Below are positions 56,382 through 64,000 of a stretch of 64,000 bases of DNA, one piece after another. Source of the DNA: Nocardioides sp. (GTDB taxonomy: Bacteria > Actinomycetota > Actinomycetes > Propionibacteriales > Nocardioidaceae); assembly GCF_029937575.1 (NCBI RefSeq), contig NZ_JAPYPS010000013.1, forward strand, positions 1 through 64,000. The letters are read 5' to 3'. The notes below the pieces were generated by a model. That model was not told where the DNA came from. It did not search any database and saw nothing but the letters and a program-made list of their open reading frames with translations. Position 1 is the first letter of the stretch; each line of letters starts with the position of its first letter. A program made the position numbers and the translations under genes.

Positions 56382-56889
56382 GCCACGCATCGACCTCACC
56401 GACGTGAGCTCGGCCGGTGGCGCGCTCGTCGTCCCAGGCCTGGAGGGCCTCCGTGGGATCGTCGGGCGCGAGCTGGGCCCGACCGCGTGGCTGACGGTCG
56501 ACCAAACGCGCATCGACGGCTTCGCCGACGACACCATGGACCACCAGTGGATCCACGTCGATCCGATCCGTGCGGCCGAGGGCCCGTTCGGGGCGCCGGT
56601 CGCCCACGGGCTGTTGACGCTGTCGCTGGTGCCGTACTTCGTCAACCAGCTGCGACGCTTCGACGGGGCATTGATGGGAGTCAACTACGGGCTCGACCGG
56701 GTCCGGTTCCCCAGCCCGGTCCTAGCCGGTAGTCGGGTGCGAGCCCGGATGACCGTGACCGGGCTGGACGAGCTGTCGTCGAGCTCGGCTCAGTTCGTGA
56801 CCCGGGTCGTTGTCGAGGTCGAGGGCGGCGCCAAGCCTGCGTGCGTCGCCGACCTGGTGTCGCGCTATCACTTCGAGGAGAGTCGATGA
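56374..56889 (+). CDS. MaoC family dehydratase
   Basis: TRIDGFADDTMDHQWIHVDPIRAAEGPFGAPVAHGLLTLSLVPYF, hotdog hydratase motif DxxxxHxxP. Confidence 0.93.
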   Translation: MAEPRIDLTDVSSAGGALVVPGLEGLRGIVGRELGPTAWLTVDQTRIDGFADDTMDHQWIHVDPIRAAEGPFGAPVAHGLLTLSLVPYFVNQLRRFDGALMGVNYGLDRVRFPSPVLAGSRVRARMTVTGLDELSSSSAQFVTRVVVEVEGGAKPACVADLVSRYHFEESR

Positions 56890-58505
56890 GCGAGTCGACC
56901 AGGGGTTCGTGGCCGTGGATGATCGAGGCCGACACGGTGCTTCAGCTGCTCGAGCGGCGGGCCGCGCTTACGCCGGACGCCCTGGCTCTCCTCGACGAGG
57001 AGGGCCGGAGGGTGACCTGTCGGCAGCTCCTCGGCATGGTCGAGCAGTACGCGGCGCTGCTCGCGGAGCTGGGGATCGAGTCCGGGACCCGCGTGGCGTG
57101 GCAGCTCCCGACCAGGATCAGCACGTACGCCGTCATGCTCGCGCTGCGTCGGCTGGGCGCCGTGCAGGCGCCCATCATCCCGCTCTACCGCGAGCGTGAG
57201 GTGACGGCCTGCCTCGCGGCGGTCGAGGCCGAGCACTTCCTCGTGCCCGGCACCTGGAAGGGACACGACTTCGTCGCCATGGCGGAGCGTCTGGACCTCC
57301 CGGAGCGCGTGCGCCCCCGAGTGATCGTCATCGATCTCGACCCGACCGGCGCCGATCACGAGGTGGCCACGGTGACGACACCGGCGGCTGACCCCGACGA
57401 CGTCCGGTGGATCTATTTCACCTCGGGCTCCTCGGGCATGCCTAAGGGAGTGCGTCACACCGACGACAGCCTGCTGACCGGCGGCCTCGGCTTCGCCGGG
57501 AGGGGGCGGCTCGGAGCCGAGCCCGACGAGCTCGCGGCTGCCGCGTTCCCCATCGCCCACGTCGGAGGAGTCCTCTACCTCATCGCAGCGCTCGGCGGTG
57601 GCTACCCGATCCTCCTCCAGGAGGCCTTCGTGCCGGGGCCGGCGGCGGAGGCGATGCACATGCACGGCGTCACCGTCACCGGAGGCGCTCCTCCCTTCTA
57701 CCAGGCGCTCGTGGCCCTGGCGCAGGACGCTGGCGTGCAGCCGTTCCTTCCGTCGCTGCGCGTGCTCAAGGGAGGGGGCGCGCCCTGCTCGGTCGAGCTG
57801 TTCGAGCAGGTGCGTGACGTCCTCGGGACCGTCGTGGCCCACGACTACGGGATGACCGAGGTCCCGATGATCGCGGCAGGTGACCCGCACGACCCCGGTG
57901 ACCTCCTTGCACGGACCGATGGGGGCGTCGTGCCTGGGAACGAGGTGCGCGCAGTGGGTCCCTCCGGTGAGCCGCTGCCGTCTGGCGAGTCCGGTGAGCT
58001 GCAGGTCAGCGGACGGGGGGTCTGTCGTGGTTACCTGGATCACTCCGAGACCGAACGCGCTTTCACCGCCGACGGTTGGTTCCGCACCGGCGACCTGGGC
58101 ATCGTCCACGACAGCGGTCACGTCGAGGTGGTCGGACGGTTGAAGGACGTGATCATCCGCAAGGGCGAGAACCTCGTCCCGTTCGAGATCGAGCTGGTTC
58201 TCGGCACCTTCCCCGGTGTGGCCGAGGTGGCAGTGGTAGGGCTGCCCGACGAGGAGCGCGGCGAGCTCGTGTGCGCCGTCGTCGCCGTCCGTCCGGGCCA
58301 CCCCCGTCCGAGCCTGGTCGACCTCGCCGAGCACCTTGCCGCCGCGGGACTCATGCGGCAGAAGTGGCCCGAGCGGCTCGAGGTCGTCGACGAGCTGCCG
58401 CGCACCGGTCTGGCGAAGGTCGCCAAGGCCGAGCTCAAGCGCCGGTTCGGCGCTCCTGAAACTCCTCCGGCGACCGTCGGAGCAACCGAGAGGAACCACG
58501 CATGA
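56886..58505 (+). CDS. Acyl-CoA synthetase (AMP-binding)
   Basis: IYFTSGSSGMPKGVRHTDDS, HDYGMTEVPM, WFRTGDLGIVHDSGHVEVVGRLKDVIIRKGENLVPFEIE. Confidence 0.94.
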   Translation: MSESTRGSWPWMIEADTVLQLLERRAALTPDALALLDEEGRRVTCRQLLGMVEQYAALLAELGIESGTRVAWQLPTRISTYAVMLALRRLGAVQAPIIPLYREREVTACLAAVEAEHFLVPGTWKGHDFVAMAERLDLPERVRPRVIVIDLDPTGADHEVATVTTPAADPDDVRWIYFTSGSSGMPKGVRHTDDSLLTGGLGFAGRGRLGAEPDELAAAAFPIAHVGGVLYLIAALGGGYPILLQEAFVPGPAAEAMHMHGVTVTGGAPPFYQALVALAQDAGVQPFLPSLRVLKGGGAPCSVELFEQVRDVLGTVVAHDYGMTEVPMIAAGDPHDPGDLLARTDGGVVPGNEVRAVGPSGEPLPSGESGELQVSGRGVCRGYLDHSETERAFTADGWFRTGDLGIVHDSGHVEVVGRLKDVIIRKGENLVPFEIELVLGTFPGVAEVAVVGLPDEERGELVCAVVAVRPGHPRPSLVDLAEHLAAAGLMRQKWPERLEVVDELPRTGLAKVAKAELKRRFGAPETPPATVGATERNHA

Positions 58506-59275
58506 AGCTGACTAATACGTCGACCATCGTGACCGGGGGTGCCGGCGGCCTCGGCGAGGCCGTGGTGCGTGCCGTCGTCGCGGCCGGCGGGCACGCGGTG
58601 ATCGCTGACCTGGCCGACGCCAAGGGCGAGGCCCTCGCCGTCGAGCTCGGCGACGCCGTTCGCTACGTGCGCACCGACGTGCTCGACGACGACACCGTGC
58701 GGGGCGCCATCGCCGCCGCTGGCGAACTGGCCCCGCTGCGGTACGCCGTCACTGCGCACGGTGGGTGGGGGGTGGCGGAGAAGATCGTCCAGCGCGACGG
58801 CTCGCCCGCCGGGCTCGAGGGCTTCACCAAGACCCTCGATCTGTATCTCACCGGCACCTACAACGTCCTACGCCTCACGGCCGCTGCGATTGCGACGAGC
58901 GAGCCGGACACTGAGGACGGTCAGCGAGGCGCTGTCGTCACTACGGCCAGCATCGCCGCGTACGAGGGTCAGATGGGTCAATCGGCGTACGCCGCTGCCA
59001 AGGCCGGGGTCGCCGGCCTCACCCTGGTGGCGGCTCGCGACCTCGCTGCGGTCGGCATCCGGGTCGTCTGTATCGCCCCCGGCACGATGCGGACCCCCAT
59101 CATGGAGTCGGTCGGTGAGGAGATGATCGAGAAGTTCGGTGCGGCAGTGCCGTTCCCGAAGCGGTTGGGCCGTCCTGGCGAGTTCGGCGACCTCGCCGTG
59201 CACGCCTTGACCAACACCTACCTCAACGGCGAGACCATCCGACTCGACGGGGCGCAACGCTTCCAGCCGCGTTGA
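58502..59275 (+). CDS. SDR family oxidoreductase
   Basis: STIVTGGAGGLGEAVVRAVVAAGGHAVIADL, QSAYAAAKAGVAGLTLVAARDLAAVGIRVVCIAPGTMRTPI. Confidence 0.92.
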   Translation: MKLTNTSTIVTGGAGGLGEAVVRAVVAAGGHAVIADLADAKGEALAVELGDAVRYVRTDVLDDDTVRGAIAAAGELAPLRYAVTAHGGWGVAEKIVQRDGSPAGLEGFTKTLDLYLTGTYNVLRLTAAAIATSEPDTEDGQRGAVVTTASIAAYEGQMGQSAYAAAKAGVAGLTLVAARDLAAVGIRVVCIAPGTMRTPIMESVGEEMIEKFGAAVPFPKRLGRPGEFGDLAVHALTNTYLNGETIRLDGAQRFQPR

Positions 59276-59296
59276 GGGACCGGTCGGCCGACTGCA

Positions 59297-59989
59297 TCAT
59301 GACTGGTCGTGGTCGCGGCCGCCGAGGATGTCCATGATCGAGTGGGCGATGGTCAAGATCATGTCGTCGTCGCTGACCGGCAAGGCCTGGGCGCGCACGA
59401 AGAACCAGGAACGGTCGAGCATCGCGATCACCATCAGCCCCAAAGCCTCGGGTGCCGGGGTGGGAGAGGGTTGGCGCGAGCGAAGCGCCACCCCGAAGAG
59501 GAACGCGGCGCGCATCTGCATCCGGCGGGCCTGCTGCCGGTAATCGTCCTCCCCGTCCTTGGGAACGAATTGGCTGGCCGAGAACACGAATGCGCCGTGG
59601 CGGTCCATGTACCGGAAGTATTGGTGCACCCAGTCCACGATCTCGTCGAGCTGCGCCGGGCGGCTGATCCGGTCCCACTCGCCGAGCACCCCGAGGATGT
59701 CGGCGTAGGCCGACTCACCTAGGACATTCGCGATCGCGCGCTTGTCCTTGAAGTAGGTGTAGAAGCCAGCACGCGAGATCCCGCACGCGTCGGTGATGTT
59801 GTTGATGCGGGTGCCGGCATAACCGCGTTCGAGGAAGAGCTGCCGAGCCGCATCGATGATGGTCTGGCGTGTGCGCAGCGCCCGCAAGCCGAGGCCGCCG
59901 TCCTCGTCGTCCGGTTCGACGGCGGGGGGGTCGGTCGCGTCGACGTCGGGATGGGGGGCAGCGTCCTCCGCAGTCTCGCTGGTGGTCAT
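59297..59989 (-). CDS. TetR family transcriptional regulator (candidate regulator of the island)
   Basis: RQTIIDAARQLFLERGYAGTRINNITDACGISRAGFYTYFKDKRAI; divergent from the operator at 60145. Confidence 0.92.
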   Translation of the reverse strand: MTTSETAEDAAPHPDVDATDPPAVEPDDEDGGLGLRALRTRQTIIDAARQLFLERGYAGTRINNITDACGISRAGFYTYFKDKRAIANVLGESAYADILGVLGEWDRISRPAQLDEIVDWVHQYFRYMDRHGAFVFSASQFVPKDGEDDYRQQARRMQMRAAFLFGVALRSRQPSPTPAPEALGLMVIAMLDRSWFFVRAQALPVSDDDMILTIAHSIMDILGGRDHDQS

Positions 59990-60144
59990 GGTCCTCGATC
60001 CGGTGCGCGCAGTGGCTGGTCGCCACGCCTGGTCATGTGTCGACCCCATGTTATGTGACGGGTTCGTTGACGCTCGTTCAGATCGTCGAACCGGCCCGAT
60101 GGCAGTCCTCCAGTGTGGTCACAGAAGTGGGCGGACCGGCTTTG

Positions 60145-60160
60145 TTGACGCTTTCGTCAA
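60145..60160. promoter_or_regulatory. Operator copy TTGACG-CTTT-CGTCAA overlapping a promoter
   Basis: Perfect 6-4-6 palindrome; TAGGTT at 60168-60173 lies exactly 17 bp after TTGACG. Confidence 0.8.
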
Positions 60161-60213
60161 ACACGTCTAGGTTGAGGGCTCCAACGACTGCGCGACCGCG
60201 AGAGGAACGGGTC

Positions 60214-61428
60214 ATGACCACGTTCACCGATGTGCCGATCTTCGATGCCGACACCCACATGTACGAGACCACCGAGGCGCTCACGAAGTTCCTCCCGGAG
60301 AAGTACAAGTCGGCCGTCCAGTTCATCCAGGTGGGTCGTCAGACCCGCATCTCGATCCTGGGCAAGATCCGCGACTACATCCCCAACCCGACGTTCGACA
60401 GGGTGGCAGCGCCCGGCGCCTGGGAGAAGTTCTTCGCCGGCCAGAACGAGGAGGGGCGCTCCCTGCGCGAGATGGCGGTGGAAAAGTCGATGGACTCGAT
60501 CCCAGCCTTCCGGGAGCCGGGTCCACGCCTGGAGGCGATCGACGCCCAGGGCGTCGACGAGGCCATCGTCTACCCGACGCTGGCCAATCTCGTCGAGGCC
60601 TCGGCCAGCGAGGACCCCGAGCTCTGCTCGGCGATGATCCACGCTCTCAACCGCTGGATGCTCGAGACCTGGGGATTCACCCACGCCGACCGCCTCTTCA
60701 TGACCCCGGTGATCAACCTGGGCCAGCTCGACGAGGGCCTGAAGGAGCTGGAGTACGTTCAGGAGAACGGTGCGAAGGTCATCTTGATCAAGCCGTCGCC
60801 GGTCAAAAACTGGAAGGGCTGGCGCTCGCCCGCACTGCCCGAGTTCGACCCGTTCTGGCGCGAGGTCGAGGCCAGCGGCATGCCCGTCGTCCTGCACGCA
60901 AGCCAGCCGCCGCTCGACTCCTACATCAACATGTGGGAGCCGCCCAACAGCCAGGTGTTCACCGAGATGAGCGCCTTCCGCTGGATCGCGCTCGGCCACC
61001 GCGAGATCACCGACATGTTGACCAGCCTCATCACCCACGGCACCCTGACGCGCTTCCCCAAGCTGCGTATCGCCAGCGTCGAGAACGGCAGCTCGTGGCT
61101 CCACCCGCTCTTCGACGACTTCGAGCTCTACTACAAGAAAATGCCGCAGGCATTCCCCGAGCACCCCATCGACGTCTTCCGTCGTAACGTGTGGATCAGC
61201 CCGTTCTGGGAGGGCTCGGTCGAGGACGTCGTGGAGACCGTCGGCTGGGACCGCGTCATGTTCGGCTCGGACTTCCCGCATCCGGAGGGCCTCGAGGAGC
61301 CCAAGGGGATCTTCCGTTACAACGAAGAGGACCTCAGCGAGAAGCGGATGTACGACTTCATGGGTGACAACGCCCGGCGGTTCCTGGGTCTGCCCGTGCG
61401 CAACCCCGCCGAGATGGTGCCCGCCTGA
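60214..61428 (+). CDS. Amidohydrolase family 2 (ACMSD-like)
   Basis: IFDADTHMYETTEAL N-terminal metal motif, VVLHASQPPLDSY, DRVMFGSDFPHPEG. Confidence 0.9.
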   Translation: MTTFTDVPIFDADTHMYETTEALTKFLPEKYKSAVQFIQVGRQTRISILGKIRDYIPNPTFDRVAAPGAWEKFFAGQNEEGRSLREMAVEKSMDSIPAFREPGPRLEAIDAQGVDEAIVYPTLANLVEASASEDPELCSAMIHALNRWMLETWGFTHADRLFMTPVINLGQLDEGLKELEYVQENGAKVILIKPSPVKNWKGWRSPALPEFDPFWREVEASGMPVVLHASQPPLDSYINMWEPPNSQVFTEMSAFRWIALGHREITDMLTSLITHGTLTRFPKLRIASVENGSSWLHPLFDDFELYYKKMPQAFPEHPIDVFRRNVWISPFWEGSVEDVVETVGWDRVMFGSDFPHPEGLEEPKGIFRYNEEDLSEKRMYDFMGDNARRFLGLPVRNPAEMVPA

Positions 61429-62582
61429 TGAGCGCCGGACGCACCATCTTCGAGACCGAGCACGACGACTTCCGAGCGCTGGTCCGCGAGTTCATCGCCC
61501 GCGAGGTCGCCCCCCACGCCGAGGAGTGGAACGACGCCGGCATGGTCGACAAGCAGGTCTACAAGGCGGCCGCGGCGGCTGGTGTCATGGGGTTCAACGT
61601 CCCCGAGGCCTACGGAGGCCTGGGCATCGACGACTTCCGCTACAACGCCATCGTTGCCGAGGAGATGAACATCGCCGGTTCGGGCGCCAACGGCTTGGCC
61701 CTGACACTCATCAACGACATCCTCGCGCCCTACCTGCTCCGCCTCACCACCGAGGAGCAGCGCGAGCGTTGGTTGGGTCCGATGGCCTCCGGCTCGCTGC
61801 TGTTCTCGATTGCGATGAGCGAGCCCGGTGCCGGCAGCGACCTGGCAGGGGCTCGCACCTCTGCGGTGCGCGACGGCGAGCACTGGGTGCTCAACGGCCA
61901 GAAGACCTTCATCTCCGGCGGCCTTCTCTGTGATGCCGTCGTGGTCTTCTGCCGCACCGACCCGGACGCCGGCCACAAGGGCTTCAGCCTGATCGTCGTG
62001 GAGGACGGCACCCTCGGTTTCGAGAAGGGCCGCAAGCTCGACAAGATCGGCCTCAAGAGCCAGGACACTGCAGAGCTCTTCTTCGCCGACTGCCGGGTGC
62101 CGGTCACCAACCTCCTCGGCACCGAGGGCATGGGCTTCCGACACCTGATGGAGAACCTCCCGGCCGAACGGCTCTCGATCGGCGTCGGGGCGGTCGCCGG
62201 CGCGCGCCGTACGTTTGACGACACCGTCAAGTATGCTCACGACCGACAGGCCTTCGGGCAGTCGATCGGGTCTTTCCAGGCCAACCGGTTCATGCTTGCC
62301 GAGATGGCGACCGAGCTCGACATCGCTCAGACCTACATCGACGACTGCATCCGACGAGTGCTGACCGACGATCTCTCCGCCGTCGACGCGGCCAAGGCCA
62401 AGTGGTGGTGCACCGAGCTGCACAAAAAGGTTGTGGACCAGTGCCTGCAGCTCCATGGAGGATGGGGCTACATGCTCGAGTATCCGGTGGCCCGCGACTA
62501 CCAGGACGTCCGCATCTCCACGATCCTCGGTGGCACCACCGAGATCATGAAGGAGATCATCGGACGGGACCTGGGGTTCTGA
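61428..62582 (+). CDS. Acyl-CoA dehydrogenase
   Basis: IAMSEPGAGSDLAGARTSAVRDGEHWVLNGQKTFISGG, QAFGQSIGSFQANRFMLAEMATELD, LHGGWGYMLEYPVARDYQDVRISTILGGTTEIMKEIIGRDLG. Confidence 0.95.
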   Translation: MSAGRTIFETEHDDFRALVREFIAREVAPHAEEWNDAGMVDKQVYKAAAAAGVMGFNVPEAYGGLGIDDFRYNAIVAEEMNIAGSGANGLALTLINDILAPYLLRLTTEEQRERWLGPMASGSLLFSIAMSEPGAGSDLAGARTSAVRDGEHWVLNGQKTFISGGLLCDAVVVFCRTDPDAGHKGFSLIVVEDGTLGFEKGRKLDKIGLKSQDTAELFFADCRVPVTNLLGTEGMGFRHLMENLPAERLSIGVGAVAGARRTFDDTVKYAHDRQAFGQSIGSFQANRFMLAEMATELDIAQTYIDDCIRRVLTDDLSAVDAAKAKWWCTELHKKVVDQCLQLHGGWGYMLEYPVARDYQDVRISTILGGTTEIMKEIIGRDLGF

Positions 62583-63352
62583 TGGGCTCGGAGGACGCCG
62601 TTCTGACCGAACGACACGGCTCGGTGCTGCTGGTCACCATCAACCGGCCCGACGCCCGCAACGCGCTCGATGGTGCGGTCGCCCTCGGAGTGGCGGCCGC
62701 GATCGACGAGCTCGACGCCGACGACTCGCTGTTCGTCGGGGTCCTCACTGGGGCCGGCGGGACCTTCAGCTCCGGGATGGACCTCAAGGCCTTCCTCGCG
62801 GGCGAGTCGCCGCTGGTGGGCGACAGGGGACTGTGCGGCATCACGATGGCCCCACCCCGCAAGCCGCTGATCGGGGCGGTCGAGGGGTGGGCGGTCGCCG
62901 GAGGCTTCGAGCTGCTCCTGGCTTGCGACATGGTCGTCGCCGCCGAGGATGCCCGCCTCGGGGTGCCGGAGGTCAAGCGCGCCCTGGTCGCAGGAGGTGG
63001 CGCCGCCCTGCACTTGTCGCGGCGACTGCCGCTGGCCATCGCCCTGGAGCTGTTGCTGACCGGCGACCCGATCACGGCCTCGCGGGCCGCCGAGCTCGGG
63101 CTTGTCAACCGGGTGGTGGCACCTGGCGAGGCCGTGGGCGCTGCCCTCGAGCTGGCCGGTGTGGTCGCGGCGAACGGACCACTGGCCGTCGCGGTGACCA
63201 AGCAGATCGCCCGTTCGGCACCCGACTGGAGCTTCGAGGAAGGCTGGAAGCAGCAGGAACCGCTCATGATGCCGGTGTTCTCCTCGGTCGACGCCCGCGA
63301 GGGTGCGGCTGCGTTCGCGGAGAAGCGGAGTCCCGTGTGGACCGGCGCGTAA
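62582..63352 (+). CDS. Enoyl-CoA hydratase family protein (EchA-like)
   Basis: VTINRPDARNALDGAVALGV, GAGGTFSSGMDLKAFLAGE, AVEGWAVAGGFELLLACDMVVA. Confidence 0.93.
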   Translation: MGSEDAVLTERHGSVLLVTINRPDARNALDGAVALGVAAAIDELDADDSLFVGVLTGAGGTFSSGMDLKAFLAGESPLVGDRGLCGITMAPPRKPLIGAVEGWAVAGGFELLLACDMVVAAEDARLGVPEVKRALVAGGGAALHLSRRLPLAIALELLLTGDPITASRAAELGLVNRVVAPGEAVGAALELAGVVAANGPLAVAVTKQIARSAPDWSFEEGWKQQEPLMMPVFSSVDAREGAAAFAEKRSPVWTGA

Positions 63353-63386
63353 CAACTCAACGATGAGAACCGAAGGAAGTGCAACC

Positions 63387-63692
63387 ATGAAGCTCAAGGT
63401 GGGCCAGGCCCTTGTCAGCGTCGTCGACGACACCGCGGTCATCGCGACCAAGGTGCCTGACGGCGACGTCGTACTTACGTGCGGCGGCGCGCCGTTGGTA
63501 CCCAAGGGATCCGAGGTCACGCCGGCCGACGCCGATCCGGCGCACCTGCAGGGCAGCCTGCTGGGCAAGCGCTACGTGGACGCAGACGGCACCGTCGAGG
63601 TTCTCTGCACCAAGGCCGGACCTGCTTCCCTGGCCCTCGACGGTGTCCTCCTGGCCACCGCCGAAGCCAAGGCGCTGCCGTCCTCCGACTGA
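63387..63692 (+). CDS. Small hypothetical protein in operon
   Basis: GAAGGAAGT RBS upstream of ATGAAGCTCAAGGTG; start 63387 preferred over 63363. Confidence 0.65.
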   Translation: MKLKVGQALVSVVDDTAVIATKVPDGDVVLTCGGAPLVPKGSEVTPADADPAHLQGSLLGKRYVDADGTVEVLCTKAGPASLALDGVLLATAEAKALPSSD

Positions 63693-63706
63693 GACGGGAG
63701 TCTTCG

Positions 63707-64000
63707 ATGAACCTCACGATGTTGCTCGACATGGCCGCCGACGGATTCGGAGACCGTGTCATCGCCGGCACCAGGGCCAGCGGGCTGACCGCCGTTGCGC
63801 TACGCGATGCCGCTCAGCGCGGGGCCCGTCTCGTCGCCGATCGGGGGGCGGACGCGATCGTCTACACCGACGTCAACGGATTGGGCTTCCCGGTCGCGAT
63901 GTTCGCCGCAGCCTACGCCGGTGTGCCGCTCGTGCCGCTCAACTACCGGCTCGGCGCCGAGCAGTTGGACGCACTGCGCGCCCGGCATCCCGGAGCGTTC
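63707..64000 (+). CDS. Acyl-CoA synthetase, N-terminal part (runs off window)
   Basis: Read directly: MNLTMLLDMAADGFGDRVIAGTRASGLTAVALRDAAQRGARLVADRGADAIVYTDVNGLGFPVAMFAAAYAGVPLVPLNYRLGAEQLDALRA; absent from track because no stop occurs in window. Confidence 0.75.
   Translation, partial: MNLTMLLDMAADGFGDRVIAGTRASGLTAVALRDAAQRGARLVADRGADAIVYTDVNGLGFPVAMFAAAYAGVPLVPLNYRLGAEQLDALRARHPGAF

Noticed and set aside
60061-60092. GGTTCGTTGACG...GTCGAACC imperfect inverted repeat between tetR and the 60145 operator
   Set aside because: Contains one TTGACG but the second half does not fit; only the outer GGTTCG/CGAACC arms pair. May be incidental.

Overview
High-GC actinobacterial chromosome segment, Nocardioides-like by gene content and codon style (inference). 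The first ~19 kb is mostly ordinary: a partial DUF222/HNH gene, a Fic protein, tmk-holB, a secreted alpha/beta hydrolase, a MoxR-DUF58-VWA operon, a LysR regulator, a TetR-sulfatase operon, a three-subunit molybdenum hydroxylase and tRNA-Thr(CGT). From ~20.3 kb to the window end lies a dense CoA-dependent catabolic island. It holds nine acyl-CoA dehydrogenases (several in adjacent large/small pairs), four enoyl-CoA hydratases, four thiolase/lipid-transfer-type proteins with DUF35 partners (one thiolase-like protein is fused to DUF35), two family III CoA-transferases and one class I-type CoA-transferase, two ACMSD-like amidohydrolases, F420-type enzymes, and a Liv-type ABC importer whose two permeases and one ATPase are fused in one polypeptide. 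The main finding is a recurrent 16-bp palindrome, TTGACG-N4-CGTCAA, at seven control points from ~23.9 to 60.2 kb. At several of these the left half is also the -35 box, with a TAGNNT-like -10 box 17 bp downstream. I infer a single regulon, most simply controlled by the TetR gene at 59297-59989. The substrate of the pathway cannot be read from sequence.
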